Position numbers and translations under genes: made by a program | The notes under the pieces: generated by a model | What the model saw: only the letters and a program-made list of their open reading frames with translations | Told to the model about the DNA's origin: nothing | The model's database searches: none | NCBI GenBank assembly: GCA_013695195.1 | Contig: JACDAY010000014.1 | Span: forward strand, 1 to 7,240 | Length of the DNA: 7,240 nucleotides | Origin: Blastocatellia bacterium | Lineage (GTDB): Bacteria; Acidobacteriota; Blastocatellia; Pyrinomonadales; Pyrinomonadaceae | Direction of reading: 5' to 3' | Shown here: in pieces, positions 1-7,148 of the stretch | How the letters are laid out: the number at the start of each line of letters is the position of its first letter | Position numbering within the stretch: position 1 is the stretch's first letter

Positions 1-1419
1 CAATTGCGTACGTGCGACATAGAGATCACGGGTAAACTGCCGCGCCCGTGTCTTGAGTATCATCTGAAACGCTGTCTTGGGCCTTGTGTCAAAGGCCTTT
101 GCACGCAGGACGAATATCTGCAAGCCGCCCGCGATGTGAAGATAATGCTCGAAGGCAAAAATAAGGAATTGGCCAAAGATCTGGAGCATCGAATGTGGCA
201 TTTTTCGGAAAATCATAATTACGAATTGGCCGCAAAATACCGTGATCTGCACAGATCAGTGATTGCACTCGGTGAGCAGCAAAAAATGGCGACGACCGCA
301 GACCGCGATGTCGATATTTTCGGATATTATCGAGAAAATCAGCGGCTGGCTCTACAGCTTTTCACCATGCGCGAGGGCCGCATTGTCGGGCGTCGTGAAT
401 TTTTTTGGGAAGATTTGCAGGACGACGAGACGTTCGATGCTTCGAAGTTTCTAGGCGAAGTTTTGACGCAGTATTACTCGACAGATTACGTGCCGCTCGA
501 AATTCACGTTCCGCAGGATTTCGAAGACCGCCCGGTTTTGGAAAAGGTTTTGACTGAGCGACGCGGCCGGCGCGTGAAAATATGCGACCCGAAACGCGGG
601 CAAAAGCTCGATCTTGTTCATCTTGTGGAGACAAACGCGAAGATCGCGTTCGAGCAGCGTTTCCGGGTGCTAAAACCAGATTCGGAAAGGGTTCTGGGGG
701 AACTGCAGGAGCTTCTCGAGCTTTCGTATTTCCCCGGGCATATCGAATCTTTTGATATTTCGAATATTTCGGGAGCGGAGAATGTCGCGGGAATTGTAGT
801 TTTTGAAAACGGCAAGCCTTCGCGCGCCGCTTACAGACGTTTTATTATCAAAACGGTCGACGGCTCGAACGATTTTGCGTCGATGCACGAAGCCGTTTTT
901 CGTCGCTATAAAAGACTTTTAGCAGAAGAAAAGCCGCTGCCGCAGGTCATATTTATCGACGGCGGAAAAGGTCAGCTTTCCGCCGCCGCCGCCGCAATGC
1001 AATTACTCGACCTTGAACAAATTATGCTTGTCGGTCTGGTGAAACCGCCGAAACGCCACAACGAAATCTCGCATCTCCTGATCCACGGCCGCGAAGACCA
1101 ACCGATCCCTTTCGACCGCAATTCACTGGCATTTCGCCTGATCTTACAGATCCGCGAAGAAACACACAAAACCGCGCTTCAATACCACCGCAAACGCCGC
1201 GAAATGCGCGATTTCACTTCCGAGCTCTCAGAAATACCGGGCGTAGGTGAAAAGCGTAAAATAAAACTGCTGCAGAATTTCGGCTCTATTGAACGAATTG
1301 CGAACGTTTCAGTTGAACAGCTTTCGCCCTATGTCGGATCGAAAACGGCGAAGGAAATTGTGGAACATTTCGAACGTCAAAGATGTATTTCCGTAAGGCG
1401 ATCCGAAGCGTCCGCTTAG
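1..1419 (+). CDS. uvrC: UvrABC excinuclease subunit C, 5'-truncated by window edge
   Basis: UvrC makes the dual incisions around bulky DNA lesions in nucleotide excision repair, after UvrA/UvrB have located the damage. The frame is open from base 1, so the gene starts outside the window. Residues below are numbered from the TTG at base 4, which is not the true start. About 140-150 N-terminal residues, holding the GIY-YIG 3'-incision nuclease, are missing; the family is usually about 600 residues and 472 codons are present. Seen in order: four cysteines C4, C16, C24, C28 with the family's C-x11-C-x7-C-x3-C spacing (an Fe-S ligand set in E. coli UvrC); a UVR/UvrB-binding helical hairpin at about 45-85; the RNase H-like 5'-incision domain at about 225-395 with D251 (FDISN), D290 (NDFASM), D319 (IDGGKGQ) and H388 (REETH), matching the E. 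coli catalytic D399, D438, D466 and H538; and tandem helix-hairpin-helix motifs at about 408-456 (IPGVGEKRK). All visible catalytic residues are intact. The gene ends with TAG. Confidence 0.97.
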   Translation, partial: QLRTCDIEITGKLPRPCLEYHLKRCLGPCVKGLCTQDEYLQAARDVKIMLEGKNKELAKDLEHRMWHFSENHNYELAAKYRDLHRSVIALGEQQKMATTADRDVDIFGYYRENQRLALQLFTMREGRIVGRREFFWEDLQDDETFDASKFLGEVLTQYYSTDYVPLEIHVPQDFEDRPVLEKVLTERRGRRVKICDPKRGQKLDLVHLVETNAKIAFEQRFRVLKPDSERVLGELQELLELSYFPGHIESFDISNISGAENVAGIVVFENGKPSRAAYRRFIIKTVDGSNDFASMHEAVFRRYKRLLAEEKPLPQVIFIDGGKGQLSAAAAAMQLLDLEQIMLVGLVKPPKRHNEISHLLIHGREDQPIPFDRNSLAFRLILQIREETHKTALQYHRKRREMRDFTSELSEIPGVGEKRKIKLLQNFGSIERIANVSVEQLSPYVGSKTAKEIVEHFERQRCISVRRSEASA

Positions 1420-1435
1420 CTTACGTTCAATCCGA

Positions 1436-1464
1436 TTGACAAATCTCAAATACTCATATACTTT
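1436..1464 (+). promoter_or_regulatory. Candidate sigma70-type promoter for the receptor gene
   Basis: A perfect -35 hexamer, TTGACA, lies at 1436-1441. Two -10 choices follow: TATACT at 1457-1462 (5 of 6 matches, short 15-base spacer) or TACTTT at 1459-1464 (weaker match, ideal 17-base spacer). The site is 17 bases past the uvrC stop codon and points towards the receptor gene. The hexamers are seen directly; their use as a promoter is inferred, and the distance of over 300 bases to the start codon leaves room for another promoter nearer the gene. Confidence 0.45.
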
Positions 1465-1772
1465 CCCACTGTTCATCCTCTCGCGGATTTCATTCGGTTA
1501 AGGACTTAAGCACAACTCCGGCAGTAGGTTGAATGCATTGATTGAACAAATTCTCTTTATCCATTGTTTAGCTGTTTTATCCAATTTTTTGAATTATTTA
1601 ATAAATTTGGATTAGTTTTAAGATGGTTAAATGCAATCAATTACGCATATTTTTCAATTAAATAGGTTTGGAATATGTTTTGCATGAAGTGAATGCGAAT
1701 TTCCCACAACGGTTTTTTATCAGTTACTTTGCTCGACGTAAATTCTCAGACATCGAGGCTTGCAAATCTCAA
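1440..1772 (+). repeat. Duplicated 10-mer CAAATCTCAA flanking the leader
   Basis: The exact sequence CAAATCTCAA occurs at 1440-1449, overlapping the end of the -35 element, and again at 1763-1772, about 15 bases before the ribosome binding site. Both copies are preceded by a TTG-like stretch (TTGA and TTG). The span given runs from the first to the second copy; the material between is not repeated. It could be a paired regulator site or chance in AT-rich DNA. Confidence 0.3.
1579..1612. repeat. Imperfect AT-rich palindrome in the leader
   Basis: The outer arms ATCCAA (1579-1584) and TTGGAT (1607-1612) pair perfectly, and the next few bases pair with interruptions as A-T pairs around an AT-only centre. 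It is followed by a modest T-rich stretch, so it could be a weak hairpin, a protein-binding dyad or a poor terminator for uvrC. Stability would be low and no function can be assigned. Confidence 0.22.
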
Positions 1773-1784
1773 TTAATTAAAACT

Positions 1785-1790
1785 GGAGGT
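1785..1790 (+). promoter_or_regulatory. Strong ribosome binding site of the receptor gene
   Basis: GGAGGT is a near-perfect anti-16S match, placed 7 bases before the ATG at 1798. It fixes the start codon choice and suggests efficient translation, in keeping with an abundant outer-membrane protein. Confidence 0.9.
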
Positions 1791-1797
1791 TTTCCCA

Positions 1798-4700
1798 ATG
1801 TACAAAGCAATAAAAGGTATTAGCAAAGCTCTGAGCTTGGCTGTCGTTCTCACGGCACTATCCGTGGTTTATGTAGTAGCGCAGGCAACAACGGCTTCTG
1901 TAACTGGCCGCGTTGTGGACGGGCAGGGTAATATTGTTCCCGGAGCAAAGGTGACTGCAACCGACAAAGGCACGGGGCAATCGCGCTCAGTTATTACGAA
2001 CGGCGACGGCGAATTTACGATCGTTGAACTTTCTCCCGGAAGGTACAGCATGGCTGTCGAAGCGTTGAGTTTTAGCAAAGCTTTACTCGAAGATGTTGAG
2101 CTGAACGTCGGAACACGACGAACGCTCAATTTTGATCTCGCGCCCGGGAGCCTATCTGAAACCATAACCGTAACGGCTGACGTACCGCTCGTCGAGACAA
2201 CCAAATCGGAGATTGGCCAGTCGATCACCCCGCAGGAAATTCAAAATCTCCCGATTCTCAATCGTACGTTTGCCGGGCTTTCGATAATCGCACCGGAAGC
2301 CCGCCCCGTGGGTAATTTCGACCCGACGAAAACCCGTGTGGGAAATGTAGCTTTTAACGGCGGAGACGGGCGGCAGGTAAACGTAAATGTTGACGGCGGC
2401 GACAACAAGGACAATGTCGTCGGAAGCCTCTTGCAAAACTTCTCATACGAATCGATCCAGGAGTTCCAGGTTCTCCAGCATCGATGGACCGCGGAACAAG
2501 GGCGTGCGGTTGGCGGAATCGTAAATGTAATCACTAAGAGCGGGGGTAATGCTTTTCACGGCTCTTTCTTTGCGAACTTTCGTGACGAAAAGTGGAGGGC
2601 GTTGGATTTCTTTGAAAAGCAGCGGTTGTCGACAAATCCAAGCTTCGTTAAACCGCAATTTGAGCGACAAGAAGTGGGCGGCTCAATTGGGGGCCCGATT
2701 GTAAAAGAAAAATTGTTCTTTTTCTTTGCCCTGGAAAAATTCCGCGAACGGCAAAACGTGCCTGCCTCTGCCGCAGCGACTATTCAAATACCTGTGATTC
2801 CCGGAGCTGAATTTGTATCCGAGCTTGCCACGCCTTATAACGATTTACTCCTAACAGCCAAAGTCGATCACAAGTTTAGCGACCGGCAAAGTATGTTTTA
2901 TCGGTTTGCATATCAGAAAAATGACTCGCCAAACGACCAGGTCGGGCAGCTTTTAAACACCGATGCTAATGGCGGTAACACCAATGACAACAAGTTAAAC
3001 AGCTTCGTTGCAAACCATACAATTAACTTCAGCCCGACGGCTTTGAACCAATTTACCTTCCATTTTCAGGATTTCAACAACTCGCTGCTTGCGGTAACGA
3101 CTGCACCTTTGTTGACGTTTCCGGGCGGCATCCAGATCGGTGCAAATACAAACGCTCCACAGGCGACGACTGAGAGGAAATATCAATTTCGTGATGACAT
3201 CACCTTGATTAAGGGCGATCACAATGTGAAATTCGGTGTCAATTACATCCATACCACGCTTGGAGGATTTTTCTTCTTTGGCGCAAAGGGTTATGTTATT
3301 AACTTCTTCGATTCGCCCACAACGATTTCTACAAACAGACTTCCAAATGGTGCGACGGGGCCTTATACACAAGGTTTCGCAACGCCCGGAGCGGTACAGA
3401 ACATTAGTTTTTCGGACGGTGAGGGAACCCACGATCAGAAAATACATCAGACTGCCCTGTATGTTCAGGACGACTGGAAAGCGACTCGCAAGCTGACTTT
3501 GAATCTGGGGCTGCGATGGGATGCAAATATCGGTAATCTACCCGATCAAACCAACAACCGCACCATTCGTGTGTTAAAGCTCCTCAATGATCCACGGGCC
3601 CGTGCCATCACCGGAGATGATGAAAAGCTCGCGCGGACAACGCCAAGCTGGACAGAGTTTCAACCTCGACTGGGATTTGCTTATGATCCGTGGGGCGAGG
3701 GCAAAACCGTGATCCGGGGCGGATACGGTATTTTCTACGACCAACTTTTCCAGAATTTGACCCTGTTTTCGCTGACACAGTCGAACCCTGTGCTCTATCA
3801 GACGGCACTAAGTTTGACGAATTCTTCAGTCGGTGTAGGTCAGCTCGCGACATTCCGATTCGGCGTGGATCCTCTTCCGACACCGCCCGCCGGATTTTCG
3901 TTCACTGATCTCGCTTTTGGCGGATTCGGGCGCATTAATGATCCTGACGCATCGGAACCGTATATTCAGAAATTCAGCATCGGATTCCAGCACGAGCTCA
4001 CCCGCCGGTTATCGGTATCGAGTGATTACATCCATACACTCGGTTTAAACGAATCCCGTGTCCAGAATATTAACCCGCAGATTCGTAACATTTGCGATGC
4101 AGCCTTCCCAGGTTCCACTCCTACCTCGCCGAGATGCCCGCGTGGTGCGAGCAGCCGGTATTTTGACCAGGCGTTTAATGAATTGGGCCTTATTACTTTT
4201 ACAACCGGACAGCCGATCACGACTGGCCGAGCCCGAATCGAACAGATCAATATGATCGGAACAACAAACCGTTCCCTGTTCGACAGCTGGACAACTACAT
4301 TCAAATACAGAACTGCCAATATGCTTTTTAACGCGAGTTATGTGCTGGCGAGTTCACGATCGTGGGGAGGCCAGCCGGTCGCTTCATACTCAGGTAACGG
4401 CATAGCGACTATACCTGAAAACCAGTTCAAGCCTGAAGAATTTGGTCCGACGCGGCTCGATGAGCGCCATCGAATCGTTGTCAGCGGCGTGTTTAATCTT
4501 CCCTGGGATTTCCAACTTGCTCCAATCTTGCAATACGCAACTGCGAGACCGTTTTCGGCCAATGCCGGATTCGACCTCGACGGCGACGGACTGACAACAA
4601 ATGACCGTATCTGTTCCGGTGTGGATCCCGCCGCCGTTTTTGCCGTGCGCGGGAATTCGGCGGCTATCCGGGCGTTAAATCCGCTCGGGTGTGTTCAGTC

Positions 4701-5013
4701 CGATGTTAACAACCAGCGGAGCGGTTTTATAGTGGACTCGTCAGGGACAAGAGAGGCTAGCGGGCGCTTCTTCAACCTTGATTTACGCGTGACCAAAACC
4801 TTTAGATTCGGCGAGAGATTCGGCATTGCGGCATACGTTGATTTTTACAATCTGTTCAATACGGAAAATCTTGCCCTTGCCGACAGATTTGCCCGCAGTC
4901 CGGCAACTTCGTCCGCGGCCTTTCTACAGCCCCAGTTCCTGTTCGGTCCGGGATTTGGGCCCCAGATCGGACGCCCGTTCACGACTCAATTCGGTGCACG
5001 CTTTACGTTCTAA
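1798..5013 (+). CDS. TonB-dependent receptor, Oar-like, with carboxypeptidase-regulatory-like domain
   Basis: This is an outer-membrane beta-barrel protein predicted to move a substrate using TonB/ExbBD energy; the substrate cannot be read from sequence. The order seen is: a Sec signal peptide at 1-30 (basic start, hydrophobic 12-27, AQA cleavage motif at 28-30); a carboxypeptidase-regulatory-like beta-sandwich at about 34-114 (SVTGRVVDGQGNIVPGA type start); a TonB plug at about 135-247, ending in the family-typical GGIVNVITKSGG (239-250); then a long barrel with the repeat-family signature VGGSIGGPIVKEKLFFFF (293-310), FYNLFN near the end (1016-1021) and a terminal Phe at 1071 as expected for Bam recognition. 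Length, about 1070 residues, is normal for this class. Only four cysteines occur (C766, C780, C939, C965), all in the second half of the barrel, and an Asp-rich DLDGDG loop lies at 926-931. The ATG is set by a strong GGAGGT site. The gene stands alone, with its own candidate promoter and a terminator. Such receptors often serve polysaccharide or peptide uptake, and Myxococcus Oar is linked to protease export; neither can be chosen here. Confidence 0.93.
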   Translation: MYKAIKGISKALSLAVVLTALSVVYVVAQATTASVTGRVVDGQGNIVPGAKVTATDKGTGQSRSVITNGDGEFTIVELSPGRYSMAVEALSFSKALLEDVELNVGTRRTLNFDLAPGSLSETITVTADVPLVETTKSEIGQSITPQEIQNLPILNRTFAGLSIIAPEARPVGNFDPTKTRVGNVAFNGGDGRQVNVNVDGGDNKDNVVGSLLQNFSYESIQEFQVLQHRWTAEQGRAVGGIVNVITKSGGNAFHGSFFANFRDEKWRALDFFEKQRLSTNPSFVKPQFERQEVGGSIGGPIVKEKLFFFFALEKFRERQNVPASAAATIQIPVIPGAEFVSELATPYNDLLLTAKVDHKFSDRQSMFYRFAYQKNDSPNDQVGQLLNTDANGGNTNDNKLNSFVANHTINFSPTALNQFTFHFQDFNNSLLAVTTAPLLTFPGGIQIGANTNAPQATTERKYQFRDDITLIKGDHNVKFGVNYIHTTLGGFFFFGAKGYVINFFDSPTTISTNRLPNGATGPYTQGFATPGAVQNISFSDGEGTHDQKIHQTALYVQDDWKATRKLTLNLGLRWDANIGNLPDQTNNRTIRVLKLLNDPRARAITGDDEKLARTTPSWTEFQPRLGFAYDPWGEGKTVIRGGYGIFYDQLFQNLTLFSLTQSNPVLYQTALSLTNSSVGVGQLATFRFGVDPLPTPPAGFSFTDLAFGGFGRINDPDASEPYIQKFSIGFQHELTRRLSVSSDYIHTLGLNESRVQNINPQIRNICDAAFPGSTPTSPRCPRGASSRYFDQAFNELGLITFTTGQPITTGRARIEQINMIGTTNRSLFDSWTTTFKYRTANMLFNASYVLASSRSWGGQPVASYSGNGIATIPENQFKPEEFGPTRLDERHRIVVSGVFNLPWDFQLAPILQYATARPFSANAGFDLDGDGLTTNDRICSGVDPAAVFAVRGNSAAIRALNPLGCVQSDVNNQRSGFIVDSSGTREASGRFFNLDLRVTKTFRFGERFGIAAYVDFYNLFNTENLALADRFARSPATSSAAFLQPQFLFGPGFGPQIGRPFTTQFGARFTF

Positions 5014-5037
5014 TCGGAAGCCAAGCACTTTTCTCCT

Positions 5038-5068
5038 GGGCATCTCGTTTGAGGTGCCCCTTTTTCTT
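5038..5068 (+). terminator. Intrinsic terminator of the receptor gene
   Basis: A 9-pair stem, GGGCATCTC (5038-5046) with GAGGTGCCC (5051-5059), closes a GTTT loop and is followed by C and a T-rich tail (TTTTTCTT, 5061-5068). One pair (5043 with 5054) is a G-U wobble on the plus-strand RNA. It begins 25 bases after the receptor stop codon. On the minus strand the wobble becomes an A-C mismatch and no U-tract follows, so it should act for the receptor gene only. Confidence 0.88.
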
Positions 5069-5120
5069 CGTTCATAATTTTATTCTATCCTCCGTAACCG
5101 AAACATTAGTATAGAATTTT

Positions 5121-7148
5121 TTACGCATTAAACCCTCCGATCTCCAGTTCACTTTCCGGCTTGAGAATTTTCACGGCTTGCTCGATCTTTTCCGTCGGGC
5201 CGAGCAGCACGATGGTGTCTGCTTCGTTCAGCTTGTAATTGGCACCGGGGCTGATCTTTGTTTGGCCGTTACGAAGGATGGCTATCACGGTTGCGCCGGT
5301 CTTGCCGCGAAGGTCGAGTTCGCCCAGGTTTCTGCCGGCGACCGGCGAACCTGCCTCTATTTTTATCGTTTCCGTGCTTGCCGCATCCAAAGCGACATTG
5401 ATGCCGTCCAGTTTTTCCGTTACGGGCGATGTCGAGCGAAGCATTTCGTAACCCTGCCGGCGTACGCGTTCGATCTGACTTTCGATAACGTTTCTCGCTA
5501 TTCCGTATCGGTGCAAAACACGGGAAAAAATCTCAATACTGGTTTCAAACTCCTCAGGAATGACCTCATTCGCTCCTATCCCGAGCAGTTCCGTGATCTC
5601 GGTAACGTATCGCGTGCGGACGATGATGTGTAGATTTTCACTCATATGACGAGCCTGCGTAACGGTGCGCCGCGCGGCTTGCGGGTCCGACATCGCCAGC
5701 ACGAGAGCCCAGGCGTTTTCAACCTCGGCGTGCTGCAGCACTTCGCGGCGGGTGGAATCGCCAAAATTGATCTTTTCGCCTCTTCCCTTTGCCCTGCGAA
5801 CCACTTCGGCATTTAACTCCAGGATCACATACGGAACACCGACGGAGCGCAAAACCCTCGCTAGATTGCGTCCGTTCAATCCATACCCGACGATTATGAC
5901 ATGCTGATTCAATCCGCCGCTCGACGTCAGATGGATATCCTCGGCTTCTGTATTATCTATTTCCAGCGACTTTCCATCAGATAATATCGATTGAATGAAA
6001 TAGCCGATTCTCGGCGCCGCAGCGATCAAAAACGGCGTAGCGATCATTGAGATAATCGAGGCCGCAAGGAAGCTTTGGTAGTCGCCGTTAGGAAGCAATC
6101 CTGCACCTCGGCCCGTTTTTGCAAGTATGAATGAAAATTCACCGATCTGCGCAAGGCCTAGTCCGGTGATCACGGCGACTCGCTGAGGAGAACCCAGCAG
6201 CCGGATTATGGCCCAAATAATAAGGGTCTTGCCGGCAAGCAGGCAAAGAACCAGGATCAACACGGTGCCAAGATTCGCCCACAACACCGCAAGCGATAGC
6301 AGCATGCCGATAGAAACGAAAAACACGCTGTTGAAAACATCTCTAAACGGCAGAATTTCCGACGTAACCTGATGGCTGTAATCGGAATCGGCCAGTACCA
6401 TACCGGCAATAAACGCACCGAGAGCCAGGGACAGTCCGAACTGCGATGTAACCCATGACATGCCCAGGCATAAAAGAACGACCGTCAGCAGGAGCACTTC
6501 CGGGCTTTTGAGCATGACAACCCGATTGAGAAATTTGGGTATCAAGAGCCACGCAGCCAGCACTATTAAGATCAGAGCAATAATCGACCCACCGAGATTC
6601 AGCAATATGGATGTAAATGAAACGACATCACCGCCGCCCAAAAGTGGGATTGCAAGCATCATAAATACAATGCTGATGTCCTGGAAAAGAAGTATGCCGA
6701 CGCCTGCCCGGCCATGCGGTGAATCGACTTCGTTTCTCTCAACGTAGGTTTTTAAAACGATCGCGGTGCTCGACATCGCAGCCAAAAACCCGAAAAAGAT
6801 CGCCTGTCCTGTCCCGCGTCCCCAAAATACGGCGGCACCGGCTACAACTGCTATCGTCAAAACCACCTGCAGCCCGCCGCCGATCAACACGAGCCGTTTC
6901 ATCTCACGCAGGCGATGGAGTGAGAATTCCAGCCCTATGGTAAAAAGAAGCAGCATGACACCGATCTCGGCGAGCATCTCAATGCCTTCGACTTCCTTAA
7001 CGAGACCGAGCCCGTACGGGCCGATACTTATGCCCGTAAGCATCAAACCGACAAGCAGCGGCAGTTTTAAGCGTAGACAAAGAAAGGCGACAGGCACCGA
7101 AACCAGCAGAATAATGAGAAGGTCCGCAAATATGGGCGGCGTGTGCAT
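5121..7148 (-). CDS. CPA2-family cation/proton antiporter with RCK (TrkA-N and TrkA-C) domains
   Basis: This is an inner-membrane monovalent cation/H+ antiporter of the Kef-like CPA2 family, likely exchanging K+ or Na+ for protons in pH and osmotic control. Residues 1-385 form the Na/H exchanger membrane domain with about 12-13 hydrophobic helices. It includes the family motifs GLEFS at 72-76 and LLFQD at 153-157, where D157 is the expected ion-binding Asp. A charged linker (about 388-414) leads to a TrkA-N/RCK domain at about 415-530, with the Rossmann loop GYGLNG (421-426), acidic E444 at the end of the second strand (suggesting NAD(H) rather than NADP) and the FGD motif at 462-464. A helical connector (about 535-570) precedes a TrkA-C domain at about 591-662 (EAGSPVAGRNL). 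E. coli KefB/KefC lack this last domain and are shorter (about 600-620 residues). No KefF/KefG-type partner is present in the window. The ATG at 7148 has a GGAG 10 bases upstream and yields a full first helix. Ion preference is not determinable; an assignment as KefB, KefC or YbaL would be guessing. Confidence 0.92.
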   Translation of the reverse strand: MHTPPIFADLLIILLVSVPVAFLCLRLKLPLLVGLMLTGISIGPYGLGLVKEVEGIEMLAEIGVMLLLFTIGLEFSLHRLREMKRLVLIGGGLQVVLTIAVVAGAAVFWGRGTGQAIFFGFLAAMSSTAIVLKTYVERNEVDSPHGRAGVGILLFQDISIVFMMLAIPLLGGGDVVSFTSILLNLGGSIIALILIVLAAWLLIPKFLNRVVMLKSPEVLLLTVVLLCLGMSWVTSQFGLSLALGAFIAGMVLADSDYSHQVTSEILPFRDVFNSVFFVSIGMLLSLAVLWANLGTVLILVLCLLAGKTLIIWAIIRLLGSPQRVAVITGLGLAQIGEFSFILAKTGRGAGLLPNGDYQSFLAASIISMIATPFLIAAAPRIGYFIQSILSDGKSLEIDNTEAEDIHLTSSGGLNQHVIIVGYGLNGRNLARVLRSVGVPYVILELNAEVVRRAKGRGEKINFGDSTRREVLQHAEVENAWALVLAMSDPQAARRTVTQARHMSENLHIIVRTRYVTEITELLGIGANEVIPEEFETSIEIFSRVLHRYGIARNVIESQIERVRRQGYEMLRSTSPVTEKLDGINVALDAASTETIKIEAGSPVAGRNLGELDLRGKTGATVIAILRNGQTKISPGANYKLNEADTIVLLGPTEKIEQAVKILKPESELEIGGFNA

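Larger units (their letters stand above)
1420..1797. other. AT-rich intergenic region and probable receptor-gene leader
   Basis: This 378-base gap separates uvrC from the receptor gene and has no convincing coding frame on either strand. Its composition changes sharply: about 1540-1690 is dominated by A and T, unlike the genes on both sides. It holds a sigma70-like promoter candidate near the uvrC end, a small dyad at 1498-1509 (TTAAG-GA-CTTAA), an imperfect AT-rich palindrome at 1579-1612, a 10-base direct repeat, and a strong ribosome binding site next to the receptor start. If the promoter at 1436-1464 is the real one, the untranslated leader would be about 325 bases, long enough for regulatory RNA structure. 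I recognise no known riboswitch or sRNA family in it. Confidence 0.6.

Noticed and set aside
4..6. TTG at base 4 as the uvrC start codon
   Set aside because: The frame is open upstream to base 1, the sequence there is already mid-protein (the cysteine cluster region of UvrC), and the GIY-YIG domain must lie before it. The gene is cut by the window edge.
980..997. Short GCC-rich tandem run in uvrC (possible phase-variable repeat)
   Set aside because: It is only a handful of codons for an alanine stretch after the conserved IDGGKGQ motif; trinucleotide slippage would keep the frame, so no switching is implied.
1392..1425. Hairpin over the uvrC stop codon (CGTAAG with CTTACG, inner AAGC with GCTT) as a terminator
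   Set aside because: The stem is interrupted by an 8-base bulge and is not followed by a U-tract, so it does not meet the intrinsic terminator pattern.
2995..3447. 150-codon open frame antisense to the receptor gene
   Set aside because: It lies wholly inside a well-supported gene, has no recognisable domain, and its arginine- and cysteine-rich composition is typical of an antisense reading of coding DNA.
5082..5117. Inverted repeat ATTCTAT/ATAGAAT followed by T's, as a second terminator
   Set aside because: The arms are only 7 AT-rich pairs around a 22-base loop; too weak to call, although a T-run follows on the plus strand.
5178..5633. 151-codon plus-strand open frame inside the antiporter gene
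   Set aside because: It is antisense to the conserved TrkA domains, has no family resemblance, and is explained as a by-product of coding bias.
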